Origin: Sorghum bicolor
Taxonomy: Eukaryota > Streptophyta > Magnoliopsida > Poales > Poaceae
DNA length: 64,000 nt
Reading direction: 5' to 3'
Assembly: GCF_000003195.3 (NCBI RefSeq)
Contig: NC_012879.2
Coordinates: forward strand, 26,084,017 to 26,148,016
Shown here: one piece after another, positions 46,558 to 57,917 of the stretch
How positions within the stretch are numbered: position 1 is the stretch's first letter
Layout of the letters: every line of letters starts with the position of its first letter
Made by a program: the position numbers and the translations under genes
The notes under the pieces: generated by a model
What the model was told of the DNA's origin: nothing
The model's database searches: none
Seen by the model: only the letters and a program-made list of their open reading frames with translations

Positions 46558-48690
46558 ACGGTACACATGCTTTTTAAATAAGATCTCATCTCTAAGCTAG
46601 AGTAAACTGTCAAGACTGAAAACTTACTTACTTTACGTTCACCATGGGACTTGTAACTGTCACTTCTGTCTTGAGAGGTTAAAAGATAGAACAGTCTAGT
46701 CAAGTGCCATGTCTCTTATTCTTGATCAGCTATAGCTCTGGTGTTTTTGCAGATTTTCAAATAAAACTTAGAGATTCCTTGTATGACTCTCTCAGGTCTC
46801 TCTTTTGTGGTATTTCTGGATCCTTACCAAGGCAGTGATGGTATATGCCTTCTCTCAAGATATGTGGTATTTGTGGTATAAGGCATAGTGACATTGCCTT
46901 CTCTCTCAACCTACTCTAATAAGGCTTTAATATCTGGAGCTCATAGGTGGGAAATAAAGTATACATACTTACAAGACATGTATTGCATAGTCAAGCCATG
47001 GATCCAAAGAAACAAGCCAATGAGTTTAATCAAGATGTGCATGTGTGGTGAATGAATGATGTATGGTGGTGATGGTGATAACAATGATGGTGGAAGTCTA
47101 ATTCTACTTTGCTCTTTGAGGGGATACATACCTTCCTTGCTTTTTTTGAAACTTTATGAGGAGAATGAGATGCTCTTCTTTTTCTTTTCTCTCAGGTGGG
47201 TATCTTGCACCCCTAATTCTACCGTTGGACACTTGTCCATTTTTACCTCTCGTCTAACTCTCTCTTTTCTTTCGAGGTTCCGAGCACTTGCTCCTTTTTA
47301 TTTCCTCGTATTTCTCTCTTTCTTTTTTTAGAGCATTCATCTCTTGAGACAATATAGCAAGTGGTAGTAACAAGATAACTTGAGCATTTATTTCACAAGG
47401 GAAAAACAAAAATATTTTTGGTTATTCTCTCCTGGATTAGGAGTAGAATATTTTTAGGTGGTTCTGGAGATGGAAATGGATGGATATATGTGGATGGTAC
47501 TTCTGGAGTAGAAGTAGCATATATGAGTGAACGTGCAAGTGAAATCTTGATTTAACCACATGACAAGTTCCTAAGGGTCTACACAACTTGACCACACTCA
47601 ATGTGTACCTCAAAGTCTAGCAAGCATGTATATATGGCTGTGGTAGGAATTTAAACTCTCATCATACAGGAACTCATCATGTAACATTTTAAAGATTTTC
47701 AAAGATAAAATTCTCCAGAATTCTAGCATCTCTAGGAACAGATAAACAACAGCTCAACCTTTCCATATCGTATCCGTTAACAACTTAGACTTCAGATCAA
47801 GTTTTCATCCCACAAGTTTAGGTCTAGAGCAAGCTTTAAATTATAACAGTTATTTCTAAACTTGAGAGAGAACTTAAAATGTGCAAATTAGACAGAGCAA
47901 CTTTATTTATTTATTAAACACACTAAGCAAAAGATATATAAATAAGCATAAAATATTTATTTGGTTTTTTCATAGTTATGTATATTTATATTCTAAGATA
48001 ATATGAGTATAAAGATAGATAGATAGAAATACTTATCGAGATAAATGGGGGTGCTCTCCCCCAAGCTGAATTTTGACGTAATTTCTCTTGATGTAGCTAG
48101 CAAGTGGCAGAGGTGTATTTGAAAGTAAGCAGCATTCTGACAGCGATTAGAATGTCCTCCGTCTGCTAGTCTTCTTGACTCTTAAATTCTGTGGAGCTCA
48201 AATAGACAACAAAGCTTGTGGAACTGATTAAGTGTTAGCATAAATATCTAGCCTTTATCATCTTGAGACTCCTTAATAATTATTACTCCCTCTTTTTATA
48301 TTTTTTTTATTTTATAAAGCAGAAAAATATTTATTTTATTTTTATGCCACCACAGTGAATGTACTTATGGGTTTTATGCCACTTGTATACTCACATGGGG
48401 CTTACTGTTTTTTTTTCATATTTTATTTTCTTTTTAAGATAGTACGAACATGATTAACTAAGTAAACTAGTTTAAACAATTTGAAAGGGAAAAGATAACT
48501 ACCAAGTTTACCTCTTGGCAAGGCGTTCGGTGTTTTTAAGTCCTCCGAACGGGACTCTCCATTTTCTTTAATCGTACTGAGGTTCGTCGGGTGGCGTAGT
48601 CGGTACTTCCGGCAGCGCCTCCTCTTCATGTATAGTTATCTTCATTTTCCACACCTGACTTGGTGCTTCAGTCTCTTCATTTTCCACACC
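46558..48690 (-). other. Non-coding 3' region of C2 (part right of C1)
   Basis: Reverse-complement counterpart of 42707-44820. It includes the G5/C5 hairpin (48046-48063) and stem-loops at 47282-47293, 47227-47238 and 47198-47212. It continues left of C1 at 38245-38042. Confidence 0.7.
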
Positions 48691-51216
48691 CTAAACCCTA
48701 AACTCTACATCTTCTGACCTTACAACTTCTCCTTCATAGTCTGCCCATCCGTCCTTGATGATCTGCCTCCTCTGGTTGCGGTTGTGTCGCTTTCTGACCT
48801 GCTTAGATTCTTCAACGATATAGTTAGGATCAGTAAAATAACGGCGTACCTTCTCTGAGGTGAAGTGCATATGGACTTCTCCAGTTCCAATGTAGATAAT
48901 TGCTTTAACGGTGCTGAGGAACGGTCTTCCAAGGATGATGGGTGGATCGTACTCATCTTCTCCCATGTCAATAACCTGAAAGTCTGTGTAGACAAAGTGA
49001 TCGTCTATTTTGATTGGGACATCAGTTACTATTCCTTTAACTTCTCGAAATGTCTGATCTGCCATCTGGAGCTGAATGTATGTTGGTCTTAGTGGCATGG
49101 TTCCGAACAAGAGCCGATAGGTGACTGCGGCCATTATGTTGACGCCCGATCCGGTGTCACAATTCGTATTGTAGAAGTTGTATCCATTTATGGAGCAGTA
49201 AATGCTTGGCATTCCTGGGTCGTCCTTCTTGGTCAAAAGCGGTGACTTAAGTTGGTGATCTTGGCCTCCATGAACTACAGTGACCATCTTAGCTGACTCG
49301 GTCCACACTTTCTTGTTCCTGTTCCTCCTGTTGGTCCTCTTCCTTGATTCATGTCTGGATTGATCTGGAATTTGTGTAGTCTTGTTCTTGAAGAAAAATG
49401 TCTCCTTCTTCCCTTTGACGTAGAAACTGATCTTAGCAGCACTAGCGTAGATGATAGCTCTCATGGTATTCAAGAATGGCCTCCCTAAGATGATAGGTGC
49501 TCTCTCATCATTTCCGGTCTCTACCACTACGAAGTCTGCTGGGGCATATAAGGTACCAACTCGGACACAAAGGTTCTTCACTATTCCTTTTGGAACGGTT
49601 ATCGTCTGATCTGCAAACTGCAAACACATGGTTGTTTCTAATAAAGGATATGAAAAGAATTTTTCATAGAGTACCCTGGGTATAATGTTGACACTGGAGC
49701 CAAAGTCGCAGAGTGCTTCTGGAACGTCCACCATGCCGATAGAGATCGGGATGACGGGGCGTCCTGGATCGTCTCTCTTGACCAGCAGAAGGTCAGTAGA
49801 GAATTCATTGACGGGGTTACTCCAATTACCTGCATCAAACGTGTCTACAAGATTTGCAGATTCTAATCCTTCCGGTTGTGATGGTATACCGGGGTTAGTA
49901 GTAGGAACAGCAGCAGCTATTTGATTTAACTGAGATTCAATCATTTTATTAACGCTAATTTGATTCTTGATGGCAGTAGAGAAATTATCCATTCTATTAT
50001 TTATATTTTCTAGTATGTTATCATTAGATGCCAATTTCTTAGATAGGTTATCCATTAACTTTCCTTGATTAGACACTAACTCTCTCAAAGGTGGAAAATT
50101 ATTATTATTGTTGTAAGAATTGTTACCTTGATAATTAGCTGAGTAGTTAGGCCTCTGTTGATTCCAACCTTGATTTTGTTGAGGACGGTTGTAGTAGTTG
50201 TTGTTGTTGTTGATGTAGTTCACATCCTCAAGTATCTTAGGGCAGTGGTTGCCTGAGTGTCCAGTATCTCCACACTCCTCACAAGTCATGTGAGAGTCGT
50301 AGATGTGCATAACTTCTTTCTTATCTCCAGCTCTATCGTCGAGTTTCTTCATGAGCAGGTCTAGCTTTGCAGACAGCATGTCTACCTCCTTCAGCTGATG
50401 CATACCTCCACCTCTCTTGCGTGTCTGGGTCCTCTCTTCATTCCAGCTTTGATTGGACGCCATCTTCTCCACAAGAGCTGTGGCTTGTGGTATAGTAAGT
50501 GATAAAAATGCTCCTCCAGCTGCAGCATCCATGGTCTCTCGGGCACTGTTGCCGAGCCCATGATAAAACGTCTGCATCAATAGCCAACTTTCCATTCCAT
50601 GATGGGGACATTCTAGGATGTAGTCTTGAAAGCGCTCCCATGCTTCTGGAACAGATTCATCATTTTGTTGCTGAAAACTCGTAATCTTCCCACGGAGAGC
50701 ATTGGTCTTGCACACAGGAAAGAACTTAGCCAGGAAGTTTGTTGAGCAGAGTGCCCACGTAGTATTCTTCTCCTTTGTAGCGTAGAACCACTGCTTCGCT
50801 CTTCCTAACAATGAGAATGGGAAGAGGCGAAGTAGTATAGCATCTTTGAAAACTCCTGATATGGTGAATGTGTTGCAAATCTCCAGGAAGTGTTGTAAAT
50901 GAGCACTAGCATCTTCGTGTGCCTTCCCACAGAACTGGTTGGATTGCACCATGTTGATAAGTCCAGGTTTGAGCTCAAAGTTGCCATCGATCTCTGCAGC
51001 AGGTCCAGTGCGGATGTTGTCCGTAGTGGGAGCTGAGAACTCGCGGATTAATTTGTTTGCCATGGCTTCGAACTCTGAAGACAAGTTCCGGTGATCTCCT
51101 TGATTGGATGAAGCTTCTTGCTGAAGTGTTGATGATTTCTTTAGCTTGGCTCTCGTCTTCTTGAATAATGCTTCGGGATTGTCAACAAAATTTCCTGGAA
51201 GATGTCTTCTATTCAT
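48691..51216 (-). CDS. Gag with tandem aspartic protease domains, C2 (841 aa, intact)
   Basis: Gag packages element RNA; the protease cleaves polyproteins. Domain order: gag (about residues 90-265, RLFPFSLLGRAKQWFYAT), CCHC knuckle (Cys312, Cys315, His320, Cys325), Asn-rich linker, protease 1 (active Asp504 in CDFGSSVNIIP), protease 2 (active Asp687 in CDTGSGVNIMA). Both protease units share D-x-G-S-x-V-N-I, ADQT, a DF-V-D/E stretch and IILGRPFL, so they are probably duplicates. Retropepsins normally act as homodimers of one such unit. The ATG at 51216 is the first in frame, about 140 bp after the primer site. The C-terminus stops earlier than in C1 after a small rearrangement. No RT or integrase follows. 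Confidence 0.9.
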   Translation of the reverse strand: MNRRHLPGNFVDNPEALFKKTRAKLKKSSTLQQEASSNQGDHRNLSSEFEAMANKLIREFSAPTTDNIRTGPAAEIDGNFELKPGLINMVQSNQFCGKAHEDASAHLQHFLEICNTFTISGVFKDAILLRLFPFSLLGRAKQWFYATKEKNTTWALCSTNFLAKFFPVCKTNALRGKITSFQQQNDESVPEAWERFQDYILECPHHGMESWLLMQTFYHGLGNSARETMDAAAGGAFLSLTIPQATALVEKMASNQSWNEERTQTRKRGGGMHQLKEVDMLSAKLDLLMKKLDDRAGDKKEVMHIYDSHMTCEECGDTGHSGNHCPKILEDVNYINNNNNYYNRPQQNQGWNQQRPNYSANYQGNNSYNNNNNFPPLRELVSNQGKLMDNLSKKLASNDNILENINNRMDNFSTAIKNQISVNKMIESQLNQIAAAVPTTNPGIPSQPEGLESANLVDTFDAGNWSNPVNEFSTDLLLVKRDDPGRPVIPISIGMVDVPEALCDFGSSVNIIPRVLYEKFFSYPLLETTMCLQFADQTITVPKGIVKNLCVRVGTLYAPADFVVVETGNDERAPIILGRPFLNTMRAIIYASAAKISFYVKGKKETFFFKNKTTQIPDQSRHESRKRTNRRNRNKKVWTESAKMVTVVHGGQDHQLKSPLLTKKDDPGMPSIYCSINGYNFYNTNCDTGSGVNIMAAVTYRLLFGTMPLRPTYIQLQMADQTFREVKGIVTDVPIKIDDHFVYTDFQVIDMGEDEYDPPIILGRPFLSTVKAIIYIGTGEVHMHFTSEKVRRYFTDPNYIVEESKQVRKRHNRNQRRQIIKDGWADYEGEVVRSEDVEFRV

Positions 51217-51350
51217 ACATTCCCCTGCATAAGATGAAATAGGAAAATATCGGGGTAAAACTGTATGAGAGAATAGATAAGCTCAATCATATTAGTGATG
51301 CGAATGATAACTCAAAATCTTTTATTCCATTCCTGATTAGTAATCAACCT

Positions 51351-51368
51351 TCCCCGGCAACGGCGCCA
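51351..51368 (-). promoter_or_regulatory. Primer-binding site of C2, tRNA-Asp
   Basis: On -, TGGCGCCGTTGCCGGGGA, a perfect complement of the tRNA-Asp 3' end. Confidence 0.92.
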
Positions 51369-51376
51369 AAAATGCT

Positions 51377-53030
51377 TGTTGGGTATTCTTAACATCATTA
51401 CCAAAAGTAGACTAAGTTCTCTAAATCTAGTAACGGTGCCAAAAATGCCAAACCTATCCCTCACACCACTTAAGCCAAGTTGTCATCCCCAGCATGATAT
51501 AAGAGACGCGGTATTGAAATATGCAATTGCTCTTCTAAATAAATAATGAATGGGATCTGCAAGCGCACAGATTAATACCGATGTAGCATTTTAACCGGGA
51601 AGTATTCCAGGTATTGTTATTTATATTTTTACCACTGGGAAGGGATTAGCAATCATCAATATTGATTACAGAATAGAATATGAGATTGAGCATCTATCAT
51701 TGCATGTATAATTGAGAACATTATATCTAACTCTTCATACAGGGATAAGTGTCACATAAAAGATATATGAAATAATGAATAGTGACAAGGATAATTAATC
51801 TGATCTAGCCACATAATAAATATGATAAGCACCTCAATTAGATACTCTAGAAAGTCATTAGCATGGTATTAGAACGAACTACAAGAATATTCCCTAAGTT
51901 ATTCTCAACTATATAGTCTAGCATATCATAGTTAGTGCAAGCATACTTAGCAATCATTGCGAGACAAGACTACGCCCATGCATAGTGATATTAGCAAGGA
52001 ATATGAGAAACATAGCAATCACTCCCCTGTAATAATGTTGCTCTGCCAGCCCAATACACGAGAGGGAGACTATATAAGAATCAATGAAGCTGTCACTATC
52101 ACGAACCACCCCACGATCTGGCATATTGGGTACAATCGCAGATAAATACGGTATAAGCACCACGCCTACACAATATCTATCATTTACCCATGGATCCGAT
52201 GGATAAACGCTATACGATCCTAAGCATGTATATAGATCCAATCTAACTAAGCCAAGTACATTACTATGATAAACTAAGAACAATATAATCTTGAATATAA
52301 GCAAGTAGAGCAAAGTCATAAGCAATATATTGAAGTAGAACAAAGTCATATTCATAATATTGAAGAACAAAGATAATTAGAAAGCAATTAGAAGCACAAT
52401 TAGAGAATTACCAAGAATCCTCTTGACAGATCCGGAAACCAATCGAAGATTGACTCGTTCTAGTTCTAATCCTATGTAGCTATGCTAATCTAGATATCTA
52501 ATTGATGTGGTGGCTCTAATCTTGATCAGAGGCTTCTTCTCCCTTGATGAACAATGAATTAGGGTTGAGAGGCTCTCTCCTCCAGGGGCCAGGGGGTCTA
52601 GTTTTATAGTCCCTTCAAGTGAATATGGGCCGTTGGATCAAACCGACATAGATTGTATGGTTTAGATTCATCCTTTAGGTCGGTGGAGATCTCCCGCGAA
52701 GCAGAGTCCTGATTGGACTCCCAGAGGGGGCGGGCGCCCAGGGCAGGAGGGCGGGCGCCCTGCCTCTGGCCCCGTTTCGCCTCCGCTTCGGTCTCGTGGC
52801 TTCTGGAGTCTTCTAGATGTAAGATAATTGCGCGGCACGTTAATATCTCTATGTAATCCCGACGTGTGGGCCTTTCTTCCGTATTTCCTGATAACCCCTT
52901 GCAGAAATAGACAAACACCAAAACTCGTGGAATTCTGTCAAATAAAACCCTAAATCTAGATGTTGATTTCATTTGGATCCTTTTCTTTATTTATTTGATA
53001 ATTAAATTTGATACTTAAGGACCGTCAACA
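51377..53030 (-). repeat. 5' LTR of C2 (1654 bp)
   Basis: On -, starts TGTTGACGG at 53030 and ends ATACCCAACA at 51377, eight bases before the primer site. Target duplication AAGGG follows at 53031. Confidence 0.95.
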
Positions 53031-53035
53031 AAGGG

Positions 53036-53325
53036 TAGTGGGAAATGATCTTTCTTTGTTGCCTTGTTAAGTTTTCTATAATCGATACACATTCTCCACC
53101 CTGTCTGTGGTCGTTGGGGGATTAACTCATCTTTATCATTTGTAACGACCGTCATGCCTCCCTTCTTTGGAACCACTTGGACGGGACTGACCCAGTCAAT
53201 GTGTGGTACGTGATAAATAATCCCGGCGTGAAAAAGTTTGAGAACTTCCTTTTTCACGACTTCACGCATCGTGTTGTTCAGCCTACGTTGGGGTTCACGA
53301 GAAGATGTAAGCTCAGGGTCCATAG
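53036..53325 (-). pseudogene. D pol, RT N-terminal part between the solo LTR and C2
   Basis: On -, the frame reads MDPELTSSREPQRRLN, then VQVVPKKGGMTVV, GWRMCIDYRKLNKATKKDHF and PLPF. This is the finger region of an Athila-type RT. It is cut by C2 at the codons after PLPF and resumes at 36372 with IDEMLERLAKHSF. The 5' end is interrupted by the solo LTR. No stop occurs within this piece. Confidence 0.9.
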
Positions 53326-53330
53326 GTATG

Positions 53331-54387
53331 TGTCGGTGTTTTTCCCCCGGGGGTCACACCAACTAGTAAATTTGTATGCGTGCTCCCTTTTCCAGATGGT
53401 GATGCAAAAAGACACAAAGATTTATCCCGGTTCGGGCAAGAGAAGGCCCTACGTCTAGCGGGGGGCGGAGAGTTTGTATTATTCTGCACCTAAGTGCTTG
53501 TACAGGGGTGAATACAAGCGTGGTATGGACAGAGATGGGGTGAGTTCGCTCTACTACGTGTGTGTTGTATGTTGTGGTCTATTGTCCCCCGTATCCGTTC
53601 TCGGGCCCCCCTTTTATAGTTCCAAGGAGGGGCCTAGGGTACATGTATAGGCATCGAAGTAGGGGTCGATAGAGGCATGGCGCGCTGACCTACTCGAGGC
53701 TTCCGTACCGGCGTGGTCTCGAGCCGTCCTGTCTTGGTAGCTTGATGATGATTACGCGTGCCCCTGTATCCCGCTCTGTGCGGCGTCCTGGGCCGGTTTA
53801 TATGTTGCATGCTTGTACGTCGTGGCAGCATCTGCGTCGGAGTGGTTGAAGCGCTGTCACTCGTCACCTGACCCTTTCCCAGGAAGGAAGCTTGCCTACT
53901 CGAGGGTCGGATGCCGTGTAACGGCTTGCTAGCCAGAGCGCTGACCTTGGGCGTCTCGAGGGGGTCTTGAATAGATGTTCCGACCCTGCTTCCTGCGTTC
54001 TGTCATGCTCTGGATTGTTTGGTGGGAAAGACTGCAAAAAGAATGACGGGATGGGTGCCTGTTCCCTATCACGCTTCCCGTGACTGGCGTGTTAGGTGAG
54101 AACACGACAGGCGCATTAAATGCCCCGATTCCCGTGCCCGCGTCAGGCGGCGGGCGGCGTCCTTGCGCTCGACGCCTTTCGATTCACTCGAGCCTGTTTC
54201 CGTATTCGACGGTAGCCGGTGCTCGAGCCGTGATCGATTCACTCGACACCCTTTCCGTCTTTGAGGTTGCGGTCGTCAAGGACCGTACGTGTGACCGGAT
54301 AGAGCATCGAGTTGGAGGCCTCGACTTTCGTACGGGCAATCTCGTCATGTACACCAGTTAGGGTACCCCTTACTAATATCCTCGACA
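53331..54387 (-). repeat. Solo LTR of the A (Tat) family, 1057 bp
   Basis: On -, starts TGTCGAGGATATTAG and ends AAACACCGACA. Target duplication GTATG is at 53326-53330 and 54388-54392. No internal sequence is attached, so this is the product of LTR-LTR recombination after insertion into the pol of D. It carries a TATAAAA box (53612-53618, -) and is the full-length reference for the shortened LTR at 23737-24531. Confidence 0.93.
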
Positions 54388-54392
54388 GTATG

Positions 54393-55165
54393 CGATGTGT
54401 GTAGAGTGTTGGGCTTATTCCCTTGAGGTCTTGCAAGGAATACCCAAAGGTTGTGCTATGTTTTTCTAAGACGGCAATGAGTTTGTTCGACTCCTCATCA
54501 GATAGCTTATCACAAATAATAACGGGAGTTTCTTTGTTGCCGTTTAGAAAGGCATAACGTAGCACAGCGGGCAAGGGTTGAAGCTCAACTGGAGGTTTTG
54601 GTGGCGTTTCATCCTCGGGGAGTTCTATGGTTTCTCCTAGCTCGTCCTCTTCTCGAATGAAGCTTTCGGCGTCTTTATCTAAAGACGATTCGGGTGTTTC
54701 AAAAGGTGAAACAGGCATCACCTCCTTGGGCGAAGGTAGGTCGGGTCGAGAGTAGGTCACTGAGTTTTTAGCTCGAGTGATTGGAATGGAAAAAGTGTCT
54801 CTTCCCAGTTTTATGTTCATTCCCCTATAGCTGGCAGTTCATGGGTTAAAAGCTCTATAGGGTGGCCTATAAGGATGTCAAAACTTTTAATGTCAAAGAC
54901 ATAAAAGTCAAGACTCGTTCTGATGTTATCAAGTCGTACATGGGTTTGGTGGAGAAGCCCACAACTTTTCAATTCCTTACGCGGGGCTACCCTGAGAGTT
55001 TTCTCTGTCTGGGTCAGTGGTTCAGACCCTAGATGGGTGTGCATAAAAGATTTCGACATTAAATTGGCCCCGACAAGTGGATTATACAATGCTTCTTGCC
55101 AGCTACGCCAAATTTTGCACTTGAATGGACGAAGATGGAGTATTAATCTGAAGTGGATCAGAAGA
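54393..55165 (-). pseudogene. D protease-like domain and pol linker
   Basis: On -, RSWQEALYNPLVGANLMSKS and FDILIGHPIELL are the two conserved ends of a retropepsin-like domain. The catalytic D-[ST]-G is not recognisable: N-P-L-V-G stands in its place. A frameshift at the overlapping TGA/ATG (54817-54820) leads to MNIKLGRDTFSIPITRAKNS and an acidic linker, then LSDEESNKLIAVLEKH just ahead of RT. The solo LTR interrupts the frame after SPTLYTHRI. Without the frameshift and the insertion this would be one polyprotein. Confidence 0.8.
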
Positions 55166-55214
55166 TAACTCCGTTTCTTTGCTCCATTCCTGACTCATGA
55201 TAACTGAGAGTTCA

Positions 55215-56087
55215 TTAATTGAATGTTTTATAAAAATCCTCATCTAGTTGATCATTAGCAGTGGCAACTTGCGGCTTTCTTTGAGATGAGTACTTCGAGG
55301 TGTTTCCGAAATCTTTAAAAAGATCATCCTCGAAGAATGGGAGATCTGAAGGTTGAAAATCTTCCTTCGGGGGTCCCGATATGGTAGGAGATGTCTCTAT
55401 AAGTGTATTGTCAGTGGAGGCTATTGAGACTTCCTCTATTTCAGGTTCGGGCTCTACGCGGAGGGGTTCTAGCGGAGGAGTGTTCTCTAGAATGAGGTCT
55501 ATTAAGGCTTCTCCTTCTGCTGTGGTCTTGTGGTTAAACGACCCTCCGGCAGCTATGTCTAATTGTTGGGCAGACTCCTTGTGTAGCCCTAGCCAGAAAT
55601 GTTGTAACAACACTTGTCTAGGGATTGACATGTCTGGGCCAGAACGGGTAAGAATTAAAAATCTATCCCAGGTTGCACCTATGGTTTCCTTCTCTTGTTG
55701 TTGGAAGCTGAGAATCTCTTGTCGTAGGGCAGCGACACGAGATATAGGGAAGAACGTGAGACAGAATCTGTTCCTCAATTCTTCCCAATCTCCTTTCACC
55801 TTTCCTACGTTATGGACGTACCATTGTTTCGCCTTCTCTTCAAGAGAAAAGGGAAACAATTTCCACCTAAGGGTTTCTTGCAACATACCCGAAATTGTCA
55901 GGCATGCACAGAGTTGCTCAAACTCCCTTAAATGATGATATGGATTTTCATAATCTAGGCCTGAGAAGGTTTGTTCCCGAACCATGGCTATAAAGCCAGG
56001 ACAGAGCTCATAACTTGAAGCTGTGATTGGCTTTGACGATTATGGTGGTTCTACGAGCTCGCCCTTAGGAGCAGAGAGTTGGGAGAT
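55215..56087 (-). pseudogene. Gag of D, N-terminally damaged
   Basis: The retrotransposon-gag domain is clear (ENPYHHLREFEQLCACLTIS, RWKLFPFSLEEKAKQWYV, WDRFLILTRSGPDMSIPRQV) and is close to the B1 Gag. An in-frame TAA (about 56037) interrupts the N-terminal phrase that in B1 reads LEPPKSSKPI. No ATG is found upstream in the short space to the primer site, so the leader seems to have been deleted. The uninterrupted frame starts at 55985. There is no zinc knuckle. The C-terminus is acidic. Confidence 0.85.
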
Positions 56088-56128
56088 GATACACGGGCAA
56101 CTAGGTTCGACTCAAAAACGACAGCCGT

Positions 56129-56146
56129 TCCCCGGCAACGGCGCCA
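56129..56146 (-). promoter_or_regulatory. Primer-binding site of D, tRNA-Asp
   Basis: On -, TGGCGCCGTTGCCGGGGA, the perfect complement of the tRNA-Asp 3' end, eight bases inside the LTR border. Confidence 0.92.
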
Positions 56147-56154
56147 GAAATGCT

Positions 56155-56311
56155 TGTTGGTATTTCTTAGCGATGCAGCCAATTATCTGCAAGCGCACGG
56201 AAGTACCGTTGTAGCACTTCACCCGGTGGTATTCAGGGTGTCGAGATTTCACAGGGAATGGAGGTGTTTTGAGACTTAAACTAAGTGTACCCTAGAGTAA
56301 AGTGAGAGGGA
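56155..56311 (-). repeat. Partial 5' LTR of D
   Basis: The 157 bp next to the primer site match the U5 end of the D 3' LTR. The match breaks at about 56312, where element E begins. The remainder should lie right of E. Confidence 0.88.
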
Positions 56312-56846
56312 TGATATAACAAATCCAAATTTTTGAATTTCAAATTTAGTTTAAATTTGATTTAATTTTGGCTCAATTTGAATTTTTGGGAAATATTAAA
56401 TAATTTACAAAATTAATTAAAATAAAATATAAGGTAGAAACGTGTTTGATTTTTTTTGCATTCATGCTGCTGCATAATTTTGCTTGATTTTATTTATTTT
56501 TGCTGATGCTTGTTTTGTTTTGTTTTGGAGCAAGAAAATTTTAAAAGAAAAAAAAGAAAAATGGGCAGCGCCTCCCCCCCCCCCTTCTCCCAGCAGCGGC
56601 CCAGCCGCAGAGCCCGCGGCGCCCCCTGCCCCTGCCCCCGCCTGGGCCGACTATCGGCCCAGCACCCCGCGCCCCTGCGCGCCCAAGTGGGCCGCGGCCC
56701 AGCCGCACGGCAGCAGCGCCCCTGCCCCTGCTCTCTCTGCCGCCCGCTGACTGGTGGGCCCCGCAGGTGGGACCCACCTGTCATCACCCACCTCCGGCCG
56801 AGACGGACTCGGGGGCGCACCACCGCCCCGGTTTCCGCGCTTGGCG

Positions 56847-57248
56847 NNNNNNNNNNNNNNNNNNNNNNNNNNNNNNNNNNNNNNNNNNNNNNNNNNNNNN
56901 NNNNNNNNNNNNNNNNNNNNNNNNNNNNNNNNNNNNNNNNNNNNNNNNNNNNNNNNNNNNNNNNNNNNNNNNNNNNNNNNNNNNNNNNNNNNNNNNNNNN
57001 NNNNNNNNNNNNNNNNNNNNNNNNNNNNNNNNNNNNNNNNNNNNNNNNNNNNNNNNNNNNNNNNNNNNNNNNNNNNNNNNNNNNNNNNNNNNNNNNNNNN
57101 NNNNNNNNNNNNNNNNNNNNNNNNNNNNNNNNNNNNNNNNNNNNNNNNNNNNNNNNNNNNNNNNNNNNNNNNNNNNNNNNNNNNNNNNNNNNNNNNNNNN
57201 NNNNNNNNNNNNNNNNNNNNNNNNNNNNNNNNNNNNNNNNNNNNNNNN
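56847..57248. other. Assembly gap (402 N)
   Basis: A gap inside the GC-rich island of the E LTR, probably a sequencing dropout in GC-rich sequence. Long frames reported across it are artefacts. Confidence 0.98.
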
Positions 57249-57917
57249 GCCCCGTCGAGCTCCCCGGCCGCGGCCATGGCGCGCCGCCGCGGCCCAGCCC
57301 CGCCTGCTCGCCTCGCCAAGGGCGCGGTCCACCGTGGACCGCGACCCCAGTGCCCGCACGGCCGGTCCACTGGACCGGGTCCACGCCGCCCCCGCCCCTC
57401 CCCCGGTATATCATGAACTGGTGTACCGTCCCCCTCCTCCCGGTCCACAGCGCCGCCATGGACCGGGTCATTCACGCGCTGCCACGTGGCCAGGCCGGCC
57501 ACGGTCCCCGCGAGCCCCTGCGTTTTTGCAAAAACCCCCCCGGCTTTCCTTAAAATCAACCCGCACTCCACCCAGTTATAGATTTATTTAAATTGAGCCC
57601 CTGGTTTTTGCAGTATAGCCCCCATAGCCGTTGGTTTTTATATATTTAATCCAAAATGAGTTTTAATTCAGTTTTAATTATTTTTAATTACGAAAAATAG
57701 TTCAGTATATCTGCAGAAATGCCATTCAACTTGTTTTAGCCATAACTTTTGCATCGTAACTCCGATTTAGGTGATTGTGGTCGCTATGGTTTCGTTTCAT
57801 CGAGTAGAATACAGTAGTGCAGTTGCTTTATGCTTTCGCATGCTTTGGTGTACTGTTTCTGATTAAGTTTGTTTGCTTGCATGTGTTGTTCCTATGATTG
57901 ATGATTGTCGCGTTTAG

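Larger units (their letters stand above)
36373..53030 (-). mobile_element. C2: complete non-autonomous gag-protease element, split by C1
   Basis: LTRs at 51377-53030 (5') and 36373-38026 (3') are both 1654 bp. They start TGTTGACGG and end ATACCCAACA on -. The target duplication AAGGG is at 36368-36372 and 53031-53035, inside the RT of D. It has a perfect tRNA-Asp primer site, one intact gag-protease ORF and a non-coding 3' region. C1 sits in that region. A 100-bp assembly gap (38118-38217) lies next to C1. There is no RT or integrase. Confidence 0.95.
29830..56311 (-). mobile_element. D: Athila-type element with near-complete pol, split by C2 and a solo LTR
   Basis: On -, the order is: partial 5' LTR (56311-56155), tRNA-Asp primer site, gag, protease-like and linker region, RT (interrupted by C2), RNase H, integrase, an extra ORF, non-coding region, polypurine tract and 3' LTR (31104-29830). 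The RT wording (GYSGYHQIPIHPDDQIKTTF, VFMDDFSVYG) is typical of Athila. The left target duplication would be TACCC (29825-29829); the right copy is outside the window because E interrupts the 5' LTR. Several nonsense changes disable it. Confidence 0.9.

Noticed and set aside
56494..57591. Long frames on both strands across 56.5-57.6 kb
   Set aside because: They run through 402 Ns and a GC-rich island. The length is an artefact of the gap.
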